Shown here in pieces: positions 29,029 through 40,124 of a DNA stretch of 64,000 nt. The stretch is from positions 1,358,573 through 1,422,572 of the forward strand of contig CM066297.1 of the NCBI GenBank assembly GCA_033816765.1, read 5' to 3'. The notes beneath the pieces are model-generated. The model did no database searches and had not been told where the DNA came from. It saw nothing but the letters and a program-made list of their open reading frames with translations. This stretch comes from Nothopassalora personata. Taxonomy: Eukaryota; Ascomycota; Dothideomycetes; Mycosphaerellales; Mycosphaerellaceae. The translations under genes and the position numbers were made by a program. Every line of letters starts with the position of its first letter. The stretch's first letter is position 1.

Positions 29029-31900
29029 ATGGCGGAGCTCTTCAGGCTCGTCCTCGCCAAGGATCCGGACGATGACCCTGGCGAGCCTGATTATGGCAGA
29101 CTGGTACGTAAGACCCCATACAGAAACGGCTATGCGAAACCATCAGGACAACATCATTCGTCATGAACAACAAGCTAATATACCTTAGATGGGTGCCACA
29201 GATCCGCGCGCAACGACAATCCAAATTATTATTTCCATCATCTTCGGCGTCGTTGCCTTCCTTTCCTTCTGCGTACTACGACCGCGATGGCCAGGCCTCT
29301 ATGCTGCGCGGAAACATCAGAAGGACGAAGCGACAGCACTTCCTGAGCTGCCTGGAACCATGTTTGGCTGGATAGTACCGCTGTGGAAGATCACGGAGCA
29401 GCAGGTCCTGGCAAGCGCAGGGCTCGATGCATATGTCTTCTTGCGCTTCTTCGTAATGGCGATGAAGTTCTTGGGTCTATCCGGAATACTCAGTCTGATC
29501 GTGATCAAGCCTGTGCATGACGCCTACCCGGACGATGAAGAGGAAAACAACCCCTTCGACAACGATACGGATGGCGACGAGTCGATGTGGCTGTTTCGAC
29601 AGAGTATGAAGAGGTCGATGCATATGTTTGAGGGCAACAGCAGCAGTGGGAACGGCACAGTGCCATTCTTTCCCGGCAACCTCGAGACCGATTACCTGTG
29701 GATGTACATCATCTTCGCATACCTATTCTCAGTCCTGGCCATATACTTGATCGTTAGCGAGACGAGGAGGGTTATCGAAGTGCGGCAAGAGTTTCTGGGA
29801 GCACAAACCACGATCACGGACAGAACGATAAGATTGAGTGGTATCCCTCGAGATATGCAAGATGAGGACAGAGTGAAAGAGTTCGTCGAAAGCTTGGACA
29901 TCGGAAAGGTGGACGGAGTGGTGCTTTGTAGGAACTGGAAGACGCTGGACAAGGCAATGACATCGAGAATGGACACCCTGAGACGGCTGGAAGAGGCATA
30001 CACTATCTATCTGAGCTATCGCAGGGTCGAGCGGAACAACGAGACTCTACCTATCGCACAGCCAGCACCACCTGGACCAGGAGGCGGTGAAGATGGTGAG
30101 GAGGAGGGTGAAAATGCCCCATTAGCTGCTGCGGGTCACGGCAATATCGTACGACCATACTCGAAGACTCGACCACAAGCGACAATAAGACACGGATTCT
30201 TAAAATTGAGGCGGCATAAGGTGGATGCGATCGATCATTACGAAGAAAAGTTGCGCGCTGCGGATGAAGAAGTTCAGCGCCTGCGAGGAGAACACCACGA
30301 ACCGACGCCTTTGGCTTTTGTAACGCTGGACTCGGTGGCATCGTGCCAGATGACGATACAGGCTGTCTTGGATCCCTCGCCGTTGCAACTCATCGCGAAC
30401 CAAAGTCCCGAACCAGCAGACGTAATCTGGCCTAATACATACCTATCTCGAAGAAGTCGCATGGTGCGCTCATGGTCAATAACAGTGCTCATCGTGCTGC
30501 TCACCATCTTTTGGTCGGCACTGTTCGTTCCAATAGCCGGTTTGTTGAACGTTGAGACGATCGGCCGAGTGTTTCCTGGTCTCAAAGAAGCGCTGAACGA
30601 CCACGACAACGTCCGTGCTCTGGTCAACACACAGCTGCCCACCGCCATCGCATCCCTCCTTACAGTCTTAGTGCCCTACCTCTACTACTGGCTCTCCTGG
30701 TACCAAGGCATGATCTCTAGTGGAGACGTCGAGCTGTCCGCCATCTCGAAGAATTTCTTTTTCACATTCTTCAACTTCTTCGTGATCTTCACGATTCTCG
30801 GAACAGCATCCAAGTTCTACCAGATCTTCGCACAATTTGGCGATGCGATCCGAGATATCCAGAAGGTTGCGTACACTCTCGCGAAGTCGTTACAGAATTT
30901 GCTGCCTTTCTACACCAACTTCATCATCTTGCAAGGCCTCGGACTCTTTCCCTTCCGGCTGCTGGAAGTTGGCAGTGTTAGCCTGTACCCGATCTTTCTC
31001 ATCGGCGCGAAGACTCCACGAGACTATGCCGAGTTGGTGCAGCCTCCAATCTTCATCTATGGCTTCTACCTCCCGAACGCACTGCTGATTTTCATCATCT
31101 GCATGGTTTACTCGGTCCTTCGCAGTTCTTGGCAGGTCTTACTGGCAGGGTTCATATACTTCGCCTTTGGACACTTCGTCTACAAATATCAGCTTCTCTA
31201 CGCCATGGACCACCGACAGCAAACCAGTGGCAGAGTATGGGGCATGATTTGCGATCGTATCTTTGTGGGCATGGTTCTCTTCCAGCTTGCCACTGCTGGT
31301 CAACTTATCCTGCAGGGTGCTGTGGCTAGAAGTGTCATGATGGTGCCGCTCGTCATCGCCACAATCTGGATCAGCATCGTCTACGGCAAGACATACAAGC
31401 CGCTACTGAAGTTCATCGCTTTGCGAAGCATTAAGCGTGGTGAAGCGATCGAGAGTTACAGCGACATGGACCCACAATACGGCGATCACGAACCGGCCAG
31501 GAGCGACAGGGATGCCGATGAGGACGGAAGCCCAGATGCTCCCCTCCGCTACGCAGCAAGCCTCACTAGCACGAATCTCGCACCTGAAAGGAACATCTGG
31601 GCGAACGACGACCCCGTACAGACAGCGCAAGCAGCGGTACAGCACAAGATCAGGCACAGGAAACAAACATCACCCGATAACGTGACTCGATTCGTCAATC
31701 CAAGCCTAGTAGCACCGCTCGGCCGAGTATGGATAGCAGACAAGAGCTTCCGGCGAGAGGGTGCTGGCGAGCAAGAACAAGAAGATCTGATGGACCTAGA
31801 AGATGGCGAACGGGCACCTGAGTACGATCGACCACCAGAGCATGAGCGTCGCCGCAACAGAGGTCCTGGAGCGGCTGATGCCATTAATGCTGCGGTGTGA
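29029..31900 (+). CDS. CSC1/OSCA (TMEM63)-family osmosensitive cation channel-like protein
   Basis: Two exons: 29029-29103 and 29189-31900; intron 29104-29188 (GTACGT...TAG) is phase 0, giving 928 aa. Layout: an N-terminal membrane segment (IQIIISIIFGVVAFLSFCVL) and the PLWKITEQQVLASAGLDAYV motif of the RSN1-type N-terminal domain; two more membrane helices (about 100-205); a cytosolic RRM-like domain (RTIRLSGIPRDMQDEDRVKE ... CRNWKTLD); then the multi-helix core (ITVLIVLLTIFWSALFVPIA onward), ending in a polar cytosolic tail. The family includes hyperosmolality-gated calcium-permeable channels in plants and yeast Csc1. The start codon lies only about 130 bp from the decayed transposon. Intact. 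Confidence 0.9.
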
Positions 31901-32296
31901 TTTGGATGATGGGGTGAATCAAGACTGAAGGAGAGATTGAGAGAGCATTATTACTTGTACAGCGCGGCGTTGGCGATTTGCTGATTTGCATGATACCCAT
32001 ACCGCGCTTGGCATCTATAGAGACGATAACATACCATAATGGGAATGATCATGGTGTACAGACCCTCTTCTGGGCGTCAGTAACGCACTGCGGAGCACTT
32101 TGACAAGTCCGTACCAGGAAGACTGCGGCAAGAGTAGCAAAGAGGAACCTACAGAGCCTCCAACTGCGGCACTTCAGGCTAAACCTCGCAGCTGCTAGTG
32201 TTCTAGTGGACTGGGGCTCCACAGGACTCAAGGCTTTTGTATAACAGGAGCCATGCCCGCACTTCTCACCAAATGGTATGAACCTTCCATCCAGAT
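31901..32296. other. Intergenic between channel and tannase genes
   Basis: Terminator of the channel and promoter of the tannase gene. No further gene recognised. Confidence 0.35.
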
Positions 32297-33838
32297 ATGC
32301 TTTCGGACTTGCTAATTCTATACGCTGCAGTCGCATCGGCTCTTGCACCCCTCAATAGCACTGACTGCAGCAGTCTCGCAAAGACTGCCCAACTCCCAGG
32401 GTACAACACCACCTTCGTAAACGCTACATACTACTCCACGGGCTCAAAGAAGATCGACAGCGCAGTCGACAAGGTCCCCTTCTGCGAGATCTACAGTCGA
32501 GTGGGCTATGGTACCAATGACAGCCTCTACTTCACACTATGGCTTCCAGACAAGTCATCCTACCAAGATCGCTTCTTAGCAGTTGGCAATGGTGGCATGG
32601 CCGGTGTGATTGATCATGCTGGGATGCTTACTCAGCTCAGCAACGGTCATGGCCTTGCCATAGCTGGAGGTGATGGCGGACATCGAGCGGATGAGAATGC
32701 TGGAGCAGCGCCTGGAGTATACGTGCCTTATCTACACGACAGAGACCAAGTTACGGCTTGGATTCATGATGGCATCAGCTTGTTCACACCTGCGGCGAAA
32801 GCACTCATCGAGGTTTACTACGATAAGCCGCCAGCCTACTCGTACTATTATGGTTGCAGCACTGGAGGCGCTCAGGGCTTTGCGTTAGCACAGTTTCATC
32901 CGGAGTTGTTTGATGCTATATATGCAGGTTGCCCCGGGAACTGGTATTCGCATCTGACATTGAGCTTCCTGTGGAACGCCCAGCATTCTCAGCCGGAGAG
33001 CTTCAACTTGACGCAAGCAGAGCTTAATTTCACCACCAACGCGGTACTGGATGCCTGTGACGAGCTAGATGGCGTCGAGGATCGCTTACTCGAGAACCCA
33101 CTCGCCTGCAAATTCGATATCAGCACCCTTGCATGCAATTCATTATCGAACTCCACCAGCACCAACGGCACCATTACCTGCCTCCAACCCGACAAACTTG
33201 CTGCAGTCAAATCCATCTACTCCGGCCCCAAACGCTCCGACACAGGCAAAACAATTTACCCCGGTTTCTCCTTCGGCAGCGAGATAGAATGGTCCCAACA
33301 ACAAGGCTCCCTCTCTCGAGATTTCAGCATCCCCATCCTCCAAAACCTCGTCTTCGACTCCACATCCTACAACACTTCCACCTTCGACTGGGCCTCCGAC
33401 GTTGACACCCTCGACGAGAAGGCAGGAACTCTCATCGACTCCATCAGCCCAAATCTCACTATGTTCCGTGACCGTGGTGGGAAGCTCATTACTTCGCAAG
33501 GCTGGGCGGATCCGTATAATGCCGCGACGTGGCCGATTGAGCATCTTGAGCAAGTGGAGGGGTTTTTGGGTGGAAATTTGAGGGATTGGTATAAGTTGTT
33601 TATGATTCCTGGTGGTGGGCATTGTGGTGCTGCGGAACACTACCCTGGAGTGCCGGCTACTTACCATGTGGTGGAGGAGATGATTAAGTGGGTCGAGGAG
33701 GAGACAATGCCAAAGGAGGTGGAGTCGGCGAATCCGCCTGACGGCAGTGGGAGAACGAGGAAGTTGTGTTTCTGGCCTGAGACTGCGAGGTTTGTGGGAG
33801 GTGATGTGGATGGTTCGGAGAGCTATGCGTGCAAGTGA
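32297..33838 (+). CDS. Secreted tannase/feruloyl esterase family protein
   Basis: Intronless, 513 aa from ATG 32297. The N-terminus (MLSDLLILYAAVASALAPLN) is a signal peptide and there are many N-glycosylation sequons. The family's catalytic Ser lies in YGCSTGGAQGF (about 195-200); the neighbouring Cys pairs with a Cys near the catalytic His in PGGGHCG, the CS-D-HC arrangement of tannases. A calcium-loop-like DACDELDGVEDRLLENPLAC is present. Such enzymes cleave ester bonds in gallotannins or feruloylated plant polysaccharides; which of the two cannot be told. Intact. Confidence 0.9.
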   Translation: MLSDLLILYAAVASALAPLNSTDCSSLAKTAQLPGYNTTFVNATYYSTGSKKIDSAVDKVPFCEIYSRVGYGTNDSLYFTLWLPDKSSYQDRFLAVGNGGMAGVIDHAGMLTQLSNGHGLAIAGGDGGHRADENAGAAPGVYVPYLHDRDQVTAWIHDGISLFTPAAKALIEVYYDKPPAYSYYYGCSTGGAQGFALAQFHPELFDAIYAGCPGNWYSHLTLSFLWNAQHSQPESFNLTQAELNFTTNAVLDACDELDGVEDRLLENPLACKFDISTLACNSLSNSTSTNGTITCLQPDKLAAVKSIYSGPKRSDTGKTIYPGFSFGSEIEWSQQQGSLSRDFSIPILQNLVFDSTSYNTSTFDWASDVDTLDEKAGTLIDSISPNLTMFRDRGGKLITSQGWADPYNAATWPIEHLEQVEGFLGGNLRDWYKLFMIPGGGHCGAAEHYPGVPATYHVVEEMIKWVEEETMPKEVESANPPDGSGRTRKLCFWPETARFVGGDVDGSESYACK

Positions 33839-34204
33839 AATATCTCACCAAAAAGGCCCTATATCAAATCTTCACACCTTTCGATCGCCCACATGCCCAG
33901 AGTCTCATGCAGACAATCTGCTGCTACCACACGAAGATGCGAAGGGGATGAGGGCTAGTGAAAGGGTTCTACACCGCTCTGGACATCGAATGGCTCTTCA
34001 AACAATCTAACAGAGCACAAATACAACGAATTACTACAGTCCTTGCTACGCAGCTAAGCTCCCGCATGCTTGAACAATGGCGTCTGCTTCTATACGGAGC
34101 CAAGCACTCGGCGGCAACACCGCATGTCAACTGAAGCCTCACCACGTGGTTACTTACAATCGCTGCTTACTCTGCTTATGCTACTCATGAGCTGCACGCG
34201 GACT
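33839..34204. other. Intergenic, nothing recognised
   Basis: Downstream flank of the tannase gene leading into the CmcJ-like pseudogene. Only short frames. Confidence 0.3.
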
Positions 34205-35250
34205 TCATGCTAGGAGACCTCGCCAAAACGCCATACAGCGAGTTTCCACATTCTTCTCATCTCCTCCATATCCAGCCTCTCCGAGATCCGGACGCCCATG
34301 CGGACAGCTCACCCCCTTCATACTGCCCTCGCCGAGCCCAGCCTTATCAAACATCTTGACGAACAAGACCTCATCAGGTGCACTTCCGACACATAATCAA
34401 AGTCCGGCCCCTCAGCACGCCCATTGTCCGCCACATCAGGCCTCACCTTCAACATCGCCAACTATCTCATCCAATCTTCATCAAAACCTTGGTCACGGTC
34501 GAGGCAAGGTTCAATCACAAAAGTCATGCCTCCTCAACCTCGCTCCAAGGCGCCATGACCAGCGGGTCTCGCGCGACAGGTCTTACCGATCGCCATACCG
34601 AAAATGCGGCATAGCGAGGCCCGACGCCACCCTTAGCCTCGAAGGCGTCTTTGCTGTCTTTGGAAGTTGGGATCTGAGCACGTTTTGTCTCCGTCATCAA
34701 TGATACCACGCGCGGTGGCTGAGGCTGTAAGATCTTCCAAGCAAGACCGAAGAGTCTGTCTACCGCCCCAGGCGGTAGAGCCGCAGCGTGGAAGACGAAT
34801 GGGTTGCATTGGAGAGGGGTCGTGGAAGACTTGGCTCATTTCTATGCCTTTATTTGTCACATCGGAGGCACCTTTTTAGGCCTAAATGGAGTCGAGGTCC
34901 TTGGGAGGGGCGCCTTCGCGTGTGGTGCTGTTTGTGATGAAGACTACTTCGCAGCCCGTGATGCTCTTCACGAAATCGATGACTTCTGGATAGTAGTGTT
35001 CCTTGATAGTGTTTGGCTCTTGGAAGTCGTCACGACTGCTCAGAGATGATTTGTGTTTGACAGCTGCATAGCCACGAGAAACCATGAATTCCACATCCTC
35101 TTTGTGAAATCTGAAGACTTGAGATCGGAAGTCTCCCGATGGTAAGGAGTATTGCACTGTTCGCTTCGGCTTGGGCGGCGCCACGTAGGGCCTATTTAAC
35201 TGATCTGAGTGAGGTTCTCCGCCCAGCACAGGTATAGTAAATGTGCCCAT
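34205..35250 (-). pseudogene. CmcJ/AsaB-type (GA4-desaturase-like) oxygenase pseudogene
   Basis: The N-terminal third is intact (35250-34882: PYVAPPKPKRTVQYSLPSGD, HKEDVEFMVSRGYAAVKHKS, EVVFITNSTTREGAPP) but ends at TAG directly followed by TAA in the same frame. Later family blocks survive in shifted frames: RQTLRSCLEDL ... GIIDDGDKTCSDPN (34790-34660), GPRYAAFSVWRSVRPVARDP (34620-34555), DEVLFVKMFDKAGLGEG (34390-34310) and VETRCMAFW near the end (34230). At least three frameshifts and several stops. The family contains hydroxylases/desaturases of fungal metabolite clusters and cephamycin CmcJ. It lies beside a truncated P450, which suggests a dismantled cluster. Confidence 0.75.
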
Positions 35251-35634
35251 AGAGGCCTTGGCCTATCACTTTCGATGTTGCCCATTCTGCAGCCAGTACA
35301 GCCAGTATGTACTAGGATAAGATTCTATGCCAAGCTTTGGTGGTGATGCTTGAAATGCTTGAACCTGAAGCCCACCTTGCCAAAAGTGCAGTTCCATATC
35401 GAAGGAGTTGACCTCAACGAATCGACAGCTCTCAATGGCAAAGAATCCTCCAAAGGATGAGCTCGACATCTTTCGCGCACGCGGCTGGAGACTTAGCAAT
35501 GGCAGACTGTGGTTTCTGCTGCTGAAGAAGAGTAAAAGTTCTCAAGACAATGGATCTGAAAACAGACATCTTCGAGTTTAACAACAAAGGCGCTCGTGCG
35601 ACGAGACTACCCGATGCTACTGAAGCATACACGC
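35251..35634. other. Intergenic, nothing recognised
   Basis: Spacer between the oxygenase pseudogene and the P450 fragment. Short frames only. Confidence 0.3.
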
Positions 35635-36531
35635 TTATGTCCATACAAGTTCGATTTTCTCACCACGAACTTTCGAGTTGAAGATCTCGACCATGTCCAG
35701 CTCTGACTGGACACACTTGGCACCTTCCAGCACGTTGCTATATGCCACAGCCCTCGTAGCAAGGAAAAGCTCATAGGATGCCAGGTTTCTGGCAATGCAC
35801 TGCCTCGGCCCTAGGCCAAACGGTATCCAGTCTCGAAGCATTTCTGGGGTCGGATCTAGCCATCGCTCTGGCCTGAAGCTCCAAGGGTTCTCGTAGATGG
35901 CCGGGTTGAAATGAAGGGTTCGCGGCTGGAGCCCGACTATTGTCCCCGGCGGGAAATAGTAGGTGCGCTTGGTGCCTGGCGAGGAGTACCTCCACCCTGT
36001 GGGTGGAACCTGACGTGGAAATCTAGTCGGGTTCGCGAGAGACAGACGCAGGCCTTCCTTCACAACAGCCTCCAAGTAGCAAACATTGCGTGGGTCGTAA
36101 TTAGGATCTGCTTCCTCTGCCTGGGCAATCTCAGCACGAAGCCTTTCGTATACTTCAGGGTGTTTTGCCAGCTGCCAGATGAGAGATCCGAGATTTGTCC
36201 CTGTTGAATCTGTACCAGCAAATATCACATCCTTCATCTGGACATCAGTCTCACGAGTAGAAATGCCAGCTTTGAGCAGACGGGACTGGTAGGTCCCGTC
36301 CTCTTCCTTTGCGTTCTCGACAAGCTGGCCAGTAAACGTGTTGACCTTAGCAGCGCTCTTCTCTTTTTCCGCGTCAGAATAGTGCCACAGACTGAAGTTC
36401 AGGAGCGGGATAAAGAGCCAATGAGGCAGGAAGAAGAGGCAACCAAAGTCGACAATACTGTCCACGTACGGGCTGGCGCTTACTCGCTCTGTCGCCTCTG
36501 GGCAGGTTTTTGTGTCCCGAGGTGATGTCAA
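35635..36531 (-). pseudogene. Cytochrome P450, 5'-truncated
   Basis: About 298 codons open to TAG at 35635. They hold the C-terminal two thirds of a P450: I-helix VIFAGTDSTGTNLGSL, K-helix ExxR in EAVVKEGLRL, the PERW region (WSFRPERWLDP) and the haem loop FGLGPRQCIARNLA with the Cys ligand; the residue two after Cys is Ala instead of the usual Gly. The N-terminal anchor and roughly the first 170-200 residues are missing, and upstream sequence (36532-36700) shows no matching exon. No ATG starts the open stretch. Either an upstream exon was lost or the gene is a fragment. Substrate unknown. Confidence 0.7.
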
Positions 36532-37209
36532 CAGGCTGATGTTAATAATGTTAATAATGGCCCGAAAAGGCTTAATTAACTTTTACCCCTCGCGTGCCCC
36601 TCGCGCTCCAGGGGCCAAGATCATCGCGCAATCATGTGAGAGCGCGAGTCGAGCCTCTCAACACACATTCGGTGCTGAATCCTCGTTCTTTCTTTGACTT
36701 CACCCGTCGCAGGTTTGCACGACAGCCTATTGAATTGCGGCCGAGACTGTTGTCGAATCACGTTCGGTTTGAAACAATACCTCAAACATTGACAAGTGCA
36801 TAAGAACCGGTTCATTCACCAAGCATCTTTTTGGCAGGCTGATCCATGAACTGCTTCTGGGCACCGACCCATATGATGCTGCAGAGCGGAGCAACACAGA
36901 CTGGCGAGATCACTCATAACCTGATCGAGACTCCATCGATATGATGCTCTGGTAAGAAGACTTTCCGGACCTTCTCCCACTCGTCACGCTCATTTCGAAC
37001 ATGAGCAGCTGCGGTGTTGGCAACAAACCGGGACATCCTCGAGCGTTGCGCCAGAGTTTACTATGTTTGACAGCTGGCCTTCCGGGGTTGACAGGGACCT
37101 CCACGATCTCACGTCCTATGTTAGAGGGAGCGTCCTTATCCGTTGGCGAGGTCGTTCCAGCCCTTTCCTCCTTCTACATTCACGCATGCCGTGCTATCAA
37201 CGATAGACG
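36532..37209. other. Intergenic, nothing recognised
   Basis: Region between the P450 fragment and the receptor gene. No N-terminal P450 exon, repeat or RNA gene recognised. Confidence 0.3.
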
Positions 37210-38537
37210 ATGACATACCATAGCTCAGGCGAGGCTGTACAGGTAGCAATATGGTTTGTGGCGTCACTAGCCATTTTGGCTGTGCTTTGCCGCTTGTACG
37301 CTCGTTTCTGGCTGGTTCGAAATGGCGGCATCGAGTAGGTCCCCACTTATTAAACACGATGGGCACTAGCGCCAGCCTTGTTGCTAACACTTGCTTCAGC
37401 GACTGGACCGTGACCGTAGCACTTGTATTTGCTCTTGGCATGGCGGTCGCCATCACAATGCAGGTGCAATATGGTCTCGGCAAGCACAGCTCTGGAGTCG
37501 CAGACGTCGACGCAGAGGATCTGATGAAGAGCTTCTGGGTCGCCATCTGGTGTTATCACCTAGCTATAGGCTTTGTCCGACTCTCAATCATCTTGCAGTG
37601 CATGCGTATCTTCCCACAGGCCGACTTCCGCAGCACACGATGGCTGGTGCTGTACGCCATGATGGCAGTCAACACTTCAATGCAGACCTGGGGTTTCTTC
37701 AGTACAGTCTTCTTTTGCAAACCAATCGATGCCTACTGGAAGACCACCATCTCGGACGAGTACTGCCTGGACCGAAAAGTGGTTTGGCTGTGCAACTCTT
37801 TCATGGGAATGGTACTGGATATCGCTGTGGCCGTCCTACCATTGCCCTGGATCAAGCGATCGCGACTGCCACATAGACAGAAGATGATGCTTTTGGGGGT
37901 CTTTGTTCTCGCCGGTCTCCCCTGTCTACTGGCTGTGATCCGAGTGCAGTCACTCATACAGGTTGCTACCTCGCACGATCCGTCGTACGATAACGCGACT
38001 CTTGCAATCTTCAGTGCAAACGAGGTCTATGTAGGCATCATCTGTGCCTCTTTGCCTACACTGCAGGCTTGCTTCGTAAGATTGACGCCGCGAGTCACGG
38101 ACACGCCTCCCGCAAACAAGCTTAGAGACATGGCCTCCCGAATCAAACGCCTCGGACCACGAAGGAGACAACGTGATACGATACACCTCACGAGTTTTTC
38201 GATCAAGCAAGATCCTCGATGGACAAGCAAGAGCGCGCTCATAGGCCGATCGAACTCGTCTTCGCAACAGACCGCGGAGGGCCACGGCGCAATTCACGTT
38301 GAATGCATCATCGAGCAGGAAGTCGAGATAGCAAAACCTGCAAAAGCTGCCGATGTCACATATGTGTCAAACTCATCTTATGCGGACAGCTTCTGGCAGC
38401 TAAGCCGCTGGGAAAAAGAAGTCGGCATACATGGCGTGAAGTCGTTGTCCCTACAGGGCAACTCGAACACAAGCACAAGCCATAACCGAGGTACCAGCAG
38501 GACTGCTATCTCAAGTCAACGAGGTAGCCGCGGGTGA
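37210..38537 (+). CDS. PTH11/rhodopsin-like seven-helix membrane protein
   Basis: Two exons: 37210-37334 and 37400-38537; intron 37335-37399 (GTAGGT...CAG, CTAAC branch) keeps frame, giving 420 aa. The N-terminus MTYHSSGEAVQVAIWFVASL opens directly into helix 1. The DDWTVTVALVFALGMAVA junction, GLGKH, FWVAIWCYHLAIGFVRLSII, and later CKPIDAYW with a conserved Cys match the fungal rhodopsin-domain (PTH11-related/SAT4) membrane proteins, with seven predicted helices to about residue 285 and a polar cytosolic tail of about 135 residues. Such proteins include receptors of surface and nutrient cues in plant-associated fungi, but most are uncharacterised. No CFEM domain. Confidence 0.82.
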
Positions 38538-39133
38538 GGATTTCCGCTATCGGTCTGGTCGCCAGCACTGAGCACAGGACTTCGGAACTACACCTGAGCC
38601 ACTGAACGGTTAATCACAGCATAACAGCTATCTTCCTACTGATGCACCTTCACTCGGCCATGACCCCACGGCAGGGTCCAGCAGGGAGCGGAAGAAACAT
38701 TGATTCCCGTCATTGAGCATGCCACAGCATCCTCAGCAGATATCAGTGAGCAACTAGATACCTCGACATTCAGCCTTTCAGGAACAGGCACAAAGCAGTC
38801 CTCATGGAAACGATGTATCAGCAGCGGCACTCCCTGGCTAGGAACAAGCAAAGACCAATTTATCAGTAGCATCCCTGCTTCCACTGTGCATCTCGGGATA
38901 CCGACGGGTCGACTAGCCACTGGCATCACCATATCTCTGAGCTAGAGCGTGCACTTTTGAGAACGTCGTCAGAGGGGCCGCACAGATGATGTCCTAGTAG
39001 AAGGGCAGACAACCATTTGAAGCTACGACTCGCGTGCGACCTCGACACCGCGTTTGTACACCACTCGGGCGGATCACTGAATACACTGCAGTCGGTATTA
39101 CAAATTCTCTACAGAAAGTCGATCCCTAAGCAT
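38538..39133. other. Intergenic with one unresolved minus-strand frame
   Basis: A 97-codon frame at 38932-38636 (minus) looks mildly coding-like (GVPLLIHRFHEDCFVPVPER) but has no recognisable domain, clear start or splice partners. Otherwise empty. Confidence 0.25.
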
Positions 39134-39442
39134 TCAGACGGTGACATTGGCTGGGCCACCAATGGACTCGCCTCCCTCCACACAGGACAGGATAGACCCA
39201 CCCCCGAGGCCGATTTCTTTGCAGTAACGATGTAGGGTACCGCCCTGTTGGCACCAAATTCAGTCAATATGCTTCACGCATCACCCAGCTGTCTGACTTA
39301 CGCAGAATATGGTACAGCTGTCACCAGCTTTGGCACCTGGGTTGGAGCACGAATCCTGCTGGCATGAGAGGCGCTTGTCGAGAAGCGCAGAAGCTGTGGC
39401 GAAGGCTGCCAGGATTGGCAGCAGGGCGAGTGAAAGCTGCAT
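39134..39442 (-). CDS. Small secreted cysteine-rich protein
   Basis: Two exons: 39442-39302 and 39244-39134; intron 39301-39245 (GTAAGT...CAG) is phase 0, giving 83 aa. The N-terminus MQLSLALLPILAAFATASAL is a clear signal peptide, followed by LLDKR, a likely Kex2 processing site. The mature part has six cysteines in about 35 residues (LSC, DSC, DSC, IFC, RYC, LSC), enough for three disulfides, and a Gly-rich C-terminus. I do not recognise a family. Size, secretion signal and cysteine content fit an effector or antimicrobial-type protein, but no activity can be read from the sequence. Confidence 0.72.
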
Positions 39443-40124
39443 ACTAGGCACTGTCAGTCCACCGTCTCCAGTAAGCAGTAAATTTTTCATGTTCGCTTAC
39501 TCCGAAGGGGCTTGGCTGGTTTTGTGAGGCTTGGTCGGGCAGGCTTGGTCTGCTTGCAGGATGGAGCAGTATATGAGGATGCTACAAGGCTGATGAATAC
39601 ATGTACCACCAGACTAGATCATTCTCGCTGACTCGTCTGAACGTTGGATCTTGGTTCATGAAAGTGATACCACTCGAGACTCTACTAGTTTCAGATGTTC
39701 GTATAATCTGGCCAAGTTTAGATTATACGAAGATCTGAAACATGTAGTTCACCACATCGAAGCTTCGTGCATTTTCTGATCCAGAAGCCCAGTCTGCTTC
39801 GCATACTCGGCTGGATCAATACAGCAGCCCAGGTTTGTAGCGAGCTGGACCAACGCCTCACAGAAAAAAAGCGCCAGCTCGGACGGCTTGTGACTTCATT
39901 GCTTGAGAACGTGGTATGATAATCACTCTACGCGGTCGGTCAAGAGAAGTGAACGCAACAGGCGGTCCGTGCCAGCAGTGACGCACTGCGGCAGATACAT
40001 AGAAGAAGACAACACACAGGCTCGGCACTACGATGTCGTACATACGCCAATAGTTATCCAAGCATCGAATCAGAATTCTATCAATCTTGACCATCCGCGG
40101 CCTCCCCCACACCCGCATCTAGCT
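39443..40124. other. Intergenic with long inverted repeat
   Basis: Promoter side of the small secreted protein gene and 3' flank of the dienelactone hydrolase gene. The only structure noted is the inverted repeat at 39688-39741. Confidence 0.35.
39688..39741. repeat. 22-bp inverted repeat, hairpin
   Basis: Arms 39688-39709 and 39720-39741 are complementary over 22 bp with a single mismatch, around a 10-nt spacer (GGCCAAGTTT). The hairpin could be a small-RNA precursor, a tiny inverted-repeat transposon remnant, or a terminator. Confidence 0.75.

Noticed and set aside
38636..38932. 97-codon minus-strand frame
   Set aside because: Mildly coding-like but no start context, domain or splice partner; left as unresolved.
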